The notes beneath the pieces were generated by a model. That model ran no database searches and was not told the origin of the DNA. It was given only the letters and a program-made list of their open reading frames with translations. A stretch of DNA of 19,272 nt from Syntrophaceae bacterium. Lineage in GTDB: Bacteria; Desulfobacterota; Desulfomonilia; Desulfomonilales; Desulfomonilaceae. Position numbers and translations under genes: made by a program. The stretch lies in contig JACWAG010000167.1 of assembly GCA_014874425.1 (NCBI GenBank), forward strand, positions 1-19,272. Reading direction: 5' to 3'. Below are positions 6,982 through 14,289 of the stretch, piece after piece; the first letter of the stretch is position 1; each line of letters opens with the position of its first letter.

Positions 6982-9690
6982 TCATTGCTCCTTCCCGCGT
7001 CTATCCCGAATCGAAGTCGAATAAGACAGGGCCAGCAGAATGGAGTTGAATTTCGTCTGTGACGTATCCCCTCGTGAAGTAAGAACAATTGGAGTGGTAC
7101 CAGGCCCCGCTGTAATTATTCCACCTATATCAATCATGAGTCCTAAACTGCCCATAGTTTTTGAAAGCATCTTGTACAATACGTTGGCGGTATTTATTTC
7201 GGTAGCGACCAAACAGTTCGCATCACCCAAAATTTTACCCTGATAATGCTTTTCCTGAGCCACTTCAGGGGCAGTAGCAAGATCGAATGACAGCGGACCT
7301 TCCACAATCAATGGCCCATACTTCTGCTCCAGGTCTTTGGCCAAAGCCTCTGTTTCCGCAGCGACCAAAGTCGAAGGAATGGCGGACGTCTCCTTTTCTA
7401 CCGCTGTAATTATGGCAAGCTTTAGAGGCAGATTGGGGTTTACTACGCGTCTGACAATATCAAGCTGATTCTCGATTGCACTTAGCAAGGCGGGAGCGCT
7501 AGTAAAAGCGGGATTTACTGCGGCGTCGGAGAGGGCCAGAAATCGCTTGTCCGGGAATACAAACAAGCCAGTGAAAGTGGCGAGCTTGTGCTTAGTAGGA
7601 TTCGTAGGGTCAACTCGTGCAGGGTCGTTTTTGTAGATGGATAAGGCGACACGGAGGATCGCCGCTGTGTCTATGCTTCCTTTCATTATGATGAAATCGG
7701 GATGTTCGACCAGGAATTTCCCGAATTCTTCGGCCATTGACTTTTTCTTTTCATCGTAGTCGGCCGCTAGCGGATCAATTTGAACCAACTGTATGTCAGG
7801 ATCATTGACCAAAGACAAGGGGGCTTTAGATCTTTCAATGGCTGAAAGGATGTCACCTTGATCCCCAATTAAAGCCAGATTTCGTATAAGGCCGTATTCC
7901 CGCGCGTTTGCCACAGCAAGCAACGCATCCTCATTGTCTGCGCCCACAAGAACCAGATTTGCGGGTTTTATCGTCCCGTTTTTTATTTCACCCGTCACGT
8001 CGTCAAGAAGTGAAGAGAAGGAGAACGTCTCCACCAGAGTTCCAGCGGACCCCAGGACTTGCAACGCCTGTTTCATGCTGCGAGTCTCGAAACCGTAATT
8101 CAACCGGCTTTCGCCCTCGGCAGGATTTACATACATCTCGAAAAGATGATTCGCTATAAGATATTCGTGTTCCAGGGAATCCAGACATAGAACAGGGGTC
8201 AGGGGATTGTCGATCATGTTTCTAATTTTTACGAAAAGCTTGTGAAAATACGGATCGCTGGCTCTCATACTGGTGATGACAATAAATTGAGGGCGTTCGG
8301 AGGGGGAACCGGAAGAGCACATTTCAAGGGCCATTGCTGTGCTTTTGGCATATGAGTCAACCACGTGGTTCAGGGAATCGGCCAGTTTCCTCGAGATTTT
8401 TCCCGACTCGATAATCATCAGAAGTTCGCATACTTCCAGAACTCCTGTTCCCATGTCCAGAGAGGCCAGTCTAAATTGAGGCGGGATTACGAATTTTTCC
8501 TTTTTTAAATAATCAACGATCTTCGAAAAATCAAAATTGATAAGAATTTTGTTTGCGTCCTGAGCCGGCAGCTCTCTAACAATACGTGGGCCAATTTTCC
8601 GTACCACGGATGCGAACAACTCGTCCAGCGTTAGGACCAACAAGTTGAGTTCGTCCTGTTTCACACCTTTCAATTCAGAAAGGATCGCTGCCACTGATTT
8701 CAATGGTGTTACTTTTACGTAACCTTTTAAACCTTGCTGCAACGCTCTTGATTCCGGCCGAAAGAGAAAATTCAGATCATGAGAGGTAAGAGTTGAAAAC
8801 GAAAGGGGGCTACACAATGAAGCGTTTACAGTCGCTTGTCCCCTTTGACTCCGAAGAAGCTGAACCAACTCATAGGCGATGAGCGCTCCACGATTCAGTG
8901 AACTGTTATGCAGCCTTTTCCAGGATTCGTCGCGTAGTTTTTCAGTAAGCACGAATATTCCATCAGGAAGCGGGCCTAGATCGCCGCCACCACAAACCAC
9001 ATCGGTTACGTCAGTCAGCTTGACACCGTTCTTTACGAGAATATTTATTATTTGGAGAGCCAGTCCCTCTGGAGAAACCCCATAAGTCCTGAAGTCTATC
9101 TCGCTCCGGAATAATACAGAGAACCCCTGCACAGCAAGGACGTATACGGCATATCGCTTGGCAATTATTGCTACCGTTTTCCTTCGGCGAAGTTTGGCGA
9201 ATGCACGAAAAACAAACTGTTTACTAAGTTCGGGGGCCTTTCTACGAACCACGTTTTTCAGGATCATCCGAATGAGAGGATGCTGATGGCCTATGGTTGC
9301 GCTACGAGAAAGGCTAGTGATGTACAATGACAGCAACTCGCCATAGGCGGTTACGATCTCTTTCTTATTCTTGAGATCATCGAGCCCTGACTCTATACGG
9401 TTCAGATATTTCGAAAACAGTTCAATGTCTTGAGGAGTTTGAGCTGCATTCTCCAATTCTCTCAACTTGGGTAGCCACTTATTGTAAAGGAGATCCCCCA
9501 GCTTAGCAAAATCTTCATCAAGTCCCTGAGACCTTTTTAAGATCTCTCTAATTTTGCTAAAAGAATAAGATGGAACCGTAGCGTGCCCATAAGACTTTGC
9601 AGAGATAGTGATCCTGTCGAAATAGCCTGTACCAGTTAGAATCCTATCGGTCTCAAGCAGTAGCTCATTAAAATTGGAAATTGCGTCCAT
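6982..9690 (-). CDS. Fusion protein: unknown N-terminal region + degenerate butyrate-kinase-like domain + phosphotransbutyrylase-like domain
   Basis: About 902 residues from ATG 9690 (a TTG three codons earlier is possible; no clear ribosome site at either). Residues 1-170 are helical, charged and unrecognised. Residues ~171-522 align with butyrate kinase along their length: VVCGGGDLGPLPDG (kinase: VVGRGGLLKPI) and HNSSLNRG (kinase: HASNLG). However, the phosphate loop NPGSTSTK is replaced by AKRYAVY (177-183), the HMGGG loop by TLDEL (354-358) and LTGGIA by ITSMRA (472-477). Residues ~537-892 match phosphotransbutyrylase: VGADNEDALLAV, GPLSFD (798-803), EINTANVLYK (831-840) and LTSRGD with S872/R873/D875, equivalent to catalytic Ser-Arg and Asp of phosphotransacetylase. 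It follows porB by 58 bp on the same strand. The transferase may convert acyl-CoA to acyl-phosphate; the kinase half is probably inactive. Confidence 0.8.
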   Translation of the reverse strand: MDAISNFNELLLETDRILTGTGYFDRITISAKSYGHATVPSYSFSKIREILKRSQGLDEDFAKLGDLLYNKWLPKLRELENAAQTPQDIELFSKYLNRIESGLDDLKNKKEIVTAYGELLSLYITSLSRSATIGHQHPLIRMILKNVVRRKAPELSKQFVFRAFAKLRRRKTVAIIAKRYAVYVLAVQGFSVLFRSEIDFRTYGVSPEGLALQIINILVKNGVKLTDVTDVVCGGGDLGPLPDGIFVLTEKLRDESWKRLHNSSLNRGALIAYELVQLLRSQRGQATVNASLCSPLSFSTLTSHDLNFLFRPESRALQQGLKGYVKVTPLKSVAAILSELKGVKQDELNLLVLTLDELFASVVRKIGPRIVRELPAQDANKILINFDFSKIVDYLKKEKFVIPPQFRLASLDMGTGVLEVCELLMIIESGKISRKLADSLNHVVDSYAKSTAMALEMCSSGSPSERPQFIVITSMRASDPYFHKLFVKIRNMIDNPLTPVLCLDSLEHEYLIANHLFEMYVNPAEGESRLNYGFETRSMKQALQVLGSAGTLVETFSFSSLLDDVTGEIKNGTIKPANLVLVGADNEDALLAVANAREYGLIRNLALIGDQGDILSAIERSKAPLSLVNDPDIQLVQIDPLAADYDEKKKSMAEEFGKFLVEHPDFIIMKGSIDTAAILRVALSIYKNDPARVDPTNPTKHKLATFTGLFVFPDKRFLALSDAAVNPAFTSAPALLSAIENQLDIVRRVVNPNLPLKLAIITAVEKETSAIPSTLVAAETEALAKDLEQKYGPLIVEGPLSFDLATAPEVAQEKHYQGKILGDANCLVATEINTANVLYKMLSKTMGSLGLMIDIGGIITAGPGTTPIVLTSRGDTSQTKFNSILLALSYSTSIRDRRGKEQ

Positions 9691-9748
9691 AAGCAGCAAC
9701 CGAAAAAGTTAATTCCGTTTGTAAGTTTTGACAAAGACAAAGTCAATC

Positions 9749-10663
9749 TTACGGGTTGTCCCTAAAATGCCTTTCTAACGACTCATTCCACTTCTTATCC
9801 GTGAATTCCTGAAGTTGGGCAAGATGGGCACCGGAAATCTTTTTGAAGCGAGTTTGACCTTTAATATAGTCCGAGACATTCATTTTTCGACCCTTCTTGG
9901 CCATGGCCAGCGACCGGGAAGTCAAACTAAACCTGCCTTCCCTGATTTCGAAGAGGACGTGAATCCCTGACTCAACCGCTAGTTTACCCATTTTTACGAG
10001 ATCTTTGTTGGGGAAACCCCAGCCAGGAGGACAAGGCGCATGGACTTCAATGTATCGTGATCCCAGAACATCTTTGGCATACTTGACTTTGTCAAAAAGA
10101 TCAAAAGGGAAAGCCGGCGATCCTGTAGCAATATAGGGGAGATCATGCGCTTCGACAATTCGTATCATGTCTTTCTTGTGTTGAAGCTTGGAAAGAATCG
10201 GTGTTGTGGACGTCACTGCGCCAAGGGGGCTGGCGCTGGATCTTTGCGTCCCAGTGTTCATATAACCTTCATTGTCATAACAAATGTATATAAAATTGAC
10301 TCCCCGTTCCAACGCCCCTGATAGCGCCTGTATGCCAATGTCGTAGGTGCCTCCGTCTCCAGCGAACGCCACCACAGTGTAATCGGATTTCCCCGTAGCT
10401 TTGAGACCCGCCACGATGCCTGAAGCGGCGGCTCCTGTGGCTGCAAAAGGATTATTGATACAAACCACTTTCACTGGGGTTATAGGGTAAACGCCGTGCA
10501 GGACGGTCATGCAACTTGCCGGTACGGCGACTATGGTTTTACCCTCGTCAAGCGCTTTTAGAGCGTGTCTGTATGTTAGCATGAGCCCACAACCGGCGCA
10601 TGACCTTGTTCCCGGAAGGATCATCTCTGTCTTTGGTAGTTGTTTAACTGAAGTTGTCGCCAT
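9749..10663 (-). CDS. porB: 2-oxoacid (pyruvate):ferredoxin oxidoreductase, beta subunit
   Basis: Thiamine-diphosphate-binding subunit of the four-subunit oxidoreductase that turns a 2-oxoacid and CoA into acyl-CoA, CO2 and reduced ferredoxin. Visible features are the N-terminal cluster Cys pair SCAGCG (C22, C25), C51, the TPP motif GDGGTYDIG (from 102) with DNEGYMNTG (130-138), and a further Cys in APCPPGWG. At 304 residues it has normal length. A weak ribosome site AGGAT lies about 9 nt before the ATG. It is third after porC, porD and porA in an operon, 75 bp after porA. PorB and VorB are hard to tell apart by eye; the C-D-A-B order favours pyruvate, but the phosphotransbutyrylase-like neighbour leaves a branched-chain oxoacid possible. 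Confidence 0.88.
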   Translation of the reverse strand: MATTSVKQLPKTEMILPGTRSCAGCGLMLTYRHALKALDEGKTIVAVPASCMTVLHGVYPITPVKVVCINNPFAATGAAASGIVAGLKATGKSDYTVVAFAGDGGTYDIGIQALSGALERGVNFIYICYDNEGYMNTGTQRSSASPLGAVTSTTPILSKLQHKKDMIRIVEAHDLPYIATGSPAFPFDLFDKVKYAKDVLGSRYIEVHAPCPPGWGFPNKDLVKMGKLAVESGIHVLFEIREGRFSLTSRSLAMAKKGRKMNVSDYIKGQTRFKKISGAHLAQLQEFTDKKWNESLERHFRDNP

Positions 10664-10738
10664 AGCAAATTATCCTAAAATATTTTCAATGTTTTGATTT
10701 TGCAGCCGAGATCTAACGATAGGATGAACATCAAGTAT

Positions 10739-11926
10739 CTATCCGCTCACATTTAACCAACAGTGCTGAACAGGTCCTTTTACGCATTTGAGGGTCGCCT
10801 CGGCCAGTTGTTCCGGTCTAACATCCCTTCCCCCCAAGCCAACAACATAAGAAGATATCTCCGGTCGGGACTTAGATTCATACATCGCCGCCTTTGCATC
10901 CATAGCCAGTGCGCCTTGATATCCGTAACTCACGTCCTTTTCAAAAAAAGTTGCGGTCCTGACACCTGACAGTAATTCAACAATTTGTGATGAAGGGAAA
11001 GGTCTGTAAACCCTTACACCGACTACGCCGGCCTTTATTCCCTCGCTCCTCAGTTGATCCACAGCGACAGTACATTCAGACGCAAGCGATCCCATGCTCA
11101 CGATCGCATGTTCAGCGTCGTCCATATGGTAACCCCAAACGGAACCACCCCAACTCCGACCAAATGTGTCCTGAAATTCACTGTCAACGGATTGAATGGC
11201 TTCAAGTGAACCTAAAATGTCCTGTTGCAAGCGATATCTGAACTCCATGTAACCCGGCATTAGAACACCGTTCGCGTCAGGCCGTGGATCACTTAAAATG
11301 AGTGGATTGACATTCATCGGCGTCTTCCCGTCAATTCCTGACCTATCTTCAAGAGAAGGCAAGAACCGATCAACCTCATCCTGGAATGGAACATCTACAG
11401 GAGTGCTGGCATGGGAAAGAATGAATCCGTCGTAACATACCATTATAGGAATTTGGATTTGTTCCGCGATCCTGTACGCCTGTATCATGGTGTCGATAAC
11501 CTCCTGGGAATTTCTGCAATACATCTGGATCCACCCAGTATCACGTTGTGCGATGGTGTCCTGCTGATCATTAAGAATGGTCCAAGGCGCTCCAACTCCA
11601 CGGTTGACGCAAGCCATGACAATTGGAACTCTGCTACCCGCGGCCCAATGGAGCATCTCGTGCATATACAAAAGACCGTTTGCGCTGGTTGCAGTAAACA
11701 CCCGCGCCCCCACCTGGGATGCAGCGACCACTGAGGCCAAAGCTGAATGTTCGCTTTCAACAGTAATGTACTCTGCTTTTAGGTCCCCGCTTTCAACCAT
11801 TGCGGCCAATTCTTCGGTTACCGGCGTTTGCGGAGTTATCGGGTAAGCAGAGATTACCTGCACACGACACAATTTGGCAGCGATGGCCGCTGCCGTGTTA
11901 GCCGTAATTATTTCTATTTGCCCCAT
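10739..11926 (-). CDS. porA: 2-oxoacid (pyruvate):ferredoxin oxidoreductase, alpha subunit
   Basis: Alpha subunit (pyrimidine-binding and domain II) of the Por/Vor enzyme, 395 residues, the usual length for the four-subunit type. Key stretches are AYPITPQTPVTE (28-39), which packs around the thiamine and CoA site, VESEHSALASVVAAS, and TSANGLLYMHEMLHWAAG, all typical of the family. It is flanked by porD upstream and porB downstream on the same strand, with gaps of 44 and 75 bp. The ribosome site is poor (GAGGAAT about 15 nt and ATAGG about 8 nt before the ATG). Substrate choice between pyruvate and 2-oxoisovalerate cannot be settled from the sequence by eye. Confidence 0.88.
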   Translation of the reverse strand: MGQIEIITANTAAAIAAKLCRVQVISAYPITPQTPVTEELAAMVESGDLKAEYITVESEHSALASVVAASQVGARVFTATSANGLLYMHEMLHWAAGSRVPIVMACVNRGVGAPWTILNDQQDTIAQRDTGWIQMYCRNSQEVIDTMIQAYRIAEQIQIPIMVCYDGFILSHASTPVDVPFQDEVDRFLPSLEDRSGIDGKTPMNVNPLILSDPRPDANGVLMPGYMEFRYRLQQDILGSLEAIQSVDSEFQDTFGRSWGGSVWGYHMDDAEHAIVSMGSLASECTVAVDQLRSEGIKAGVVGVRVYRPFPSSQIVELLSGVRTATFFEKDVSYGYQGALAMDAKAAMYESKSRPEISSYVVGLGGRDVRPEQLAEATLKCVKGPVQHCWLNVSG

Positions 11927-11970
11927 TGATATAACCTATCATTCCTCTTGTGTACGTTGGATGTATAAAA

Positions 11971-12240
11971 TCACTTGTCATCGACCATTTCTATGGCTTT
12001 TCTCGGACATTCCTCTGCGCATATACCACAACCTTTGCAGTAGGTTAGATTAATTTCAAGAGGAAACGTTGCAGATATGACACCATCTGGACAATAAAGC
12101 CAGCACAACAGGCAAGAATCCTTTTGAGAACACTTCTCGTGATCTATTTTCGGGGTTTGAGAACGCCAATCACCTGTCTTGCCCGCTTCACCTTCCGCCG
12201 GTGTTGAAACGGTTCGAATTGGAGTAGAATTTTTTGACAA
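11971..12240 (-). CDS. porD: 2-oxoacid:ferredoxin oxidoreductase, delta (ferredoxin) subunit, TTG start
   Basis: An 89-residue ferredoxin subunit carrying two [4Fe-4S] clusters: C37/C43/C46/C50 (CSQKDSCLLCWLYCP) and C68/C71/C74/C78 (CKGCGICAEECP). It passes electrons from the catalytic beta subunit to external ferredoxin. The N-terminal ~30 residues form a polar extension typical of PorD (PIRTVSTPAEGEAGKTGDW...). The reading frame starts with TTG at 12238-12240; no in-frame ATG lies before the first cluster and AAGGAG sits 6 nt upstream, so the TTG start is well supported. It lies between porC and porA on the same strand. Confidence 0.9.
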   Translation of the reverse strand: MSKNSTPIRTVSTPAEGEAGKTGDWRSQTPKIDHEKCSQKDSCLLCWLYCPDGVISATFPLEINLTYCKGCGICAEECPRKAIEMVDDK

Positions 12241-12246
12241 GATTTT

Positions 12247-12252
12247 CTCCTT
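12247..12252 (-). promoter_or_regulatory. Ribosome site supporting the porD TTG start
   Basis: Minus-strand AAGGAG six bases before TTG 12240. It is the strongest ribosome site in the por operon, which may compensate for the weak start codon. Confidence 0.75.
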
Positions 12253-12304
12253 AAGAAGATCAAATCCTATATAATTTAATTTTCATGATCGATGTTCAAA
12301 ATAC

Positions 12305-12910
12305 CTATCCTTGAGCCACGGCTGACATGTTGTCAAGTTCGACAATTGTGGTCTTTTCGAACGCCAATTCCATGGCTTTAAGATTACGTTCCAAAGATTT
12401 CCCTTTGAATTTGTGCTGTATTGCTTTTTGAACATTGTCCAAGCCCACAAAATTGGTTGCAGCCACCAAAGGACCAAGAATCGAAGTAGAAACCAACACG
12501 TTTCCCTCTATGATTAAACCAGCGGCTTCTGAGCAATGATATGCGTCTGAAATGGCGACAGTGAACCGGCCTCTCAATTCAAGATCGTATGCTGATTTTG
12601 AAGAATTTATTACGATAAGGCCGCCCGTCTTGATGTTGGCCGTGACATTTACCATTTCAAGCAGATTGTCATCCAAAACAACAGCTATGTCGGGGAACAG
12701 GACATTTGAGAATGTTCGAATCGGTTCCGGCGAGATTCGAGTGTGAATACTCACAGGGGCGCCGCGTCTCTCGGAAAAGTATGTGGGCTTTGCGCTTACA
12801 CCTTTGAAGCCAGCGTAGTAAGCAGCCTCAGTGAACATTTTAGCTGCGGTAACAGCACCCTGCCCGCCTCGGCCGTGCCATATGATTTCATAACTCTGAT
12901 GTGATTTCAT
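12305..12910 (-). CDS. porC: 2-oxoacid:ferredoxin oxidoreductase, gamma subunit
   Basis: First gene of the por operon, 201 residues. The family signature WHGRGGQGAVTAAK (11-24) near the N-terminus belongs to the domain III/gamma subunit, which shapes the CoA site in Por-type enzymes; KPTYFSERRGAPVSIHTRIS is another characteristic stretch. Ribosome site AAGGAT seven bases before the ATG. A strong promoter lies 29-57 bp upstream. The gap to porD is 64 bp. Confidence 0.9.
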   Translation of the reverse strand: MKSHQSYEIIWHGRGGQGAVTAAKMFTEAAYYAGFKGVSAKPTYFSERRGAPVSIHTRISPEPIRTFSNVLFPDIAVVLDDNLLEMVNVTANIKTGGLIVINSSKSAYDLELRGRFTVAISDAYHCSEAAGLIIEGNVLVSTSILGPLVAATNFVGLDNVQKAIQHKFKGKSLERNLKAMELAFEKTTIVELDNMSAVAQG

Positions 12911-12938
12911 GATCGATCCTTAATTATTAAAGCCCCCT

Positions 12939-12967
12939 ATATTAATTAAGTCTAGATTTGGGGTCAA
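12939..12967 (-). promoter_or_regulatory. Sigma-70-type promoter of the porCDAB-fusion operon
   Basis: Minus strand: TTGACC (12962-12967), exactly 17 nt, TAATAT (12939-12944). Each hexamer matches the consensus at five of six bases. The -10 ends 28 bp before the porC ATG, giving a short leader with AAGGAT as ribosome site. The neighbouring TTAATTAA at 12941-12949 is palindromic and overlaps the -10, so it could serve an operator. No other promoter of this quality was found in the operon. Confidence 0.65.
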
Positions 12968-13018
12968 GCAAGAAATCCAGGAGTATATTATGGGAGATAT
13001 AAGATTTTAGATGGGATA

Positions 13019-14014
13019 TTATGCGACGGATTGCTTGTTTTGTTCAGGAATCTCAGGTGTGGTCCGCTCTAGTCTTTGATGGATGATGTTAATATAGTCT
13101 TCGTTTATTTCATATCCGACAAAATGTCTCCCAAGTTTTTTAGCGGCGACCGCGGTAGATCCACTTCCCATAAATGGGTCCAGGACCACATCCCCTTCAA
13201 ATGTGTACAGATGAATCAAACGTTCGGCTAAGGTGACTGGAAATGGCGCTGGATGACCTACTCTCTTGGCGGATTCCGTCGGGATTTCCCATACACTGGT
13301 GGTCGCTCTCATGAATTCGTCCCGATCAATGGTAGATCTGCCCTTACAAGGTCTGTCAAAACGATCCTTGCTGAAGACCAGGACATACTCATGCAGGTCG
13401 CGTAGCGTCGGATTACCGGCGGACATCCAGGATCCCCAGGCGCATGAACCGCTAACGCCCCTTCCCTTAACCCAAATTATTTCGCCTCGCATCAGAAGGC
13501 CTAGACGTGACGCCATAACCGCAACAAAGGAATTCAGGGGGATGTAGGGCTTACGTCCAATATTGGCGACATTAAACGCAATACGTCCACCGGGCATTAG
13601 AACTCGTTGAGTCTCTTTGAGTACTCTCTCCAGAAGATCAAGATATTCTTCCAGTGTAAGGTCAAGATCGTAGTCCTTGCCTACATTGTAGGGTGGAGAC
13701 GTTACCATCAAAGCCACAGAGTTGTCGGGCAACTCCGACATATCTTCTGAAGAATGTGCAAAAACTCGGTCCAGAACGTTTAAGGGGGCGGGAGATACGA
13801 TTTCGGACGCCTTGCCGCTCATCGAACCCTTGAATAATTTACGTCCGTAAAAAGACGATGAGTCATGACTTTCACGTCTACTTACACCAAACGATTTTGT
13901 TGAAGTTCTACTTTGCAAAATTTGGCCGAGATCTGAATTTGAGTAGCAGGCATAACTGCCTGACGGGACATGACTGATATTATACGTCAGAATATTAGTC
14001 AAGGTTTTTATCAT
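13019..14014 (-). CDS. Solitary beta-class DNA methyltransferase (likely N4-cytosine)
   Basis: S-adenosylmethionine-dependent DNA methyltransferase. Catalytic motif IV TSPPYN (105-110) precedes the SAM-binding motif I DPFMGSGST (279-287), the beta-class order; SPPY rather than DPPY favours N4-cytosine methylation. HPAPFPVTLAERLI before motif I is also typical. Between them (about 175-245) lies the presumed target-recognition region. No restriction endonuclease is seen nearby, so it may be an orphan, regulatory enzyme. The first 64 residues (Ser-rich) precede the usual domain start; an internal ATG at 13822, with AAGGG four bases upstream, would give 267 residues, while ATG 14014 has no ribosome site. 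Which start is used is open. Target sequence unknown. Confidence 0.82.
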   Translation of the reverse strand: MIKTLTNILTYNISHVPSGSYACYSNSDLGQILQSRTSTKSFGVSRRESHDSSSFYGRKLFKGSMSGKASEIVSPAPLNVLDRVFAHSSEDMSELPDNSVALMVTSPPYNVGKDYDLDLTLEEYLDLLERVLKETQRVLMPGGRIAFNVANIGRKPYIPLNSFVAVMASRLGLLMRGEIIWVKGRGVSGSCAWGSWMSAGNPTLRDLHEYVLVFSKDRFDRPCKGRSTIDRDEFMRATTSVWEIPTESAKRVGHPAPFPVTLAERLIHLYTFEGDVVLDPFMGSGSTAVAAKKLGRHFVGYEINEDYINIIHQRLERTTPEIPEQNKQSVA

Positions 14015-14172
14015 TATTTCAAAATAATAAATTAATTAACTAATGTCATATATTAATTAAACATAACTTGTGGTAATTTATAAATAGTATAACTTATTAA
14101 TAAAACATATAAATAATGATATAAACATTTATGTCTCATCAAATTTTATTGAAATTACACGAGCCATTGTTA

Positions 14173-14196
14173 GGCAATTGCTACGCCAATATTGCC
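14173..14196. repeat. Imperfect inverted repeat, possible operator
   Basis: GGCAAT (14173-14178) and ATTGCC (14191-14196) are inverted arms; the fuller units GGCAATTG and CAATATTGCC differ by a two-base insertion. It lies midway between the divergent methyltransferase and alaS genes, a suitable place for a repressor site. Inference only. Confidence 0.3.
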
Positions 14197-14220
14197 AACT
14201 TCCCATAAATTGTGATAATT

Positions 14221-14243
14221 CTTAAAAAATGGGATTTTTTAAG
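14221..14243. repeat. Perfect AT-rich palindrome upstream of alaS
   Basis: CTTAAAAAAT (14221-14230), GGG spacer, ATTTTTTAAG (14234-14243): a perfect 10-bp inverted repeat next to the TATACT at 14246. It could be a protein-binding site in the alaS promoter or a weak terminator-like hairpin in the leader. Confidence 0.45.
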
Positions 14244-14278
14244 TCTATACTGGTTAACTTTGAGTTTTAGAATACAGC

Positions 14279-14285
14279 GGGGAGG
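14279..14285 (+). promoter_or_regulatory. Ribosome site fixing the alaS start
   Basis: GGGGAGG four bases before ATG 14290. The frame is open further upstream to an ATG at 14212, but those 26 codons lie in the AT-rich promoter region and are not part of AlaRS. Confidence 0.85.
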
Positions 14286-14289
14286 TTTC

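Larger units (their letters stand above)
14015..14289. other. AT-rich divergent intergenic region between methyltransferase and alaS
   Basis: Far more AT-rich than the surrounding genes, especially 14015-14160, with repeated TTAATTAA and TTAATAA runs. It must carry the promoters of both divergent genes. A -10-like TATACT lies at 14246-14251 on the alaS side without a good -35 at 16-18 nt. Two inverted repeats are listed separately. No tRNA, T-box or ORF with coding character was seen. Confidence 0.6.

Noticed and set aside
14015..14160. AT-rich region as replication origin
   Set aside because: No DnaA boxes, iterons or dnaA/rep gene seen; it fits a divergent promoter region.
14212..14289. 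Longer alaS starting at 14212
   Set aside because: The added residues are not AlaRS-like, the DNA is promoter-like and GGGGAGG precedes ATG 14290.
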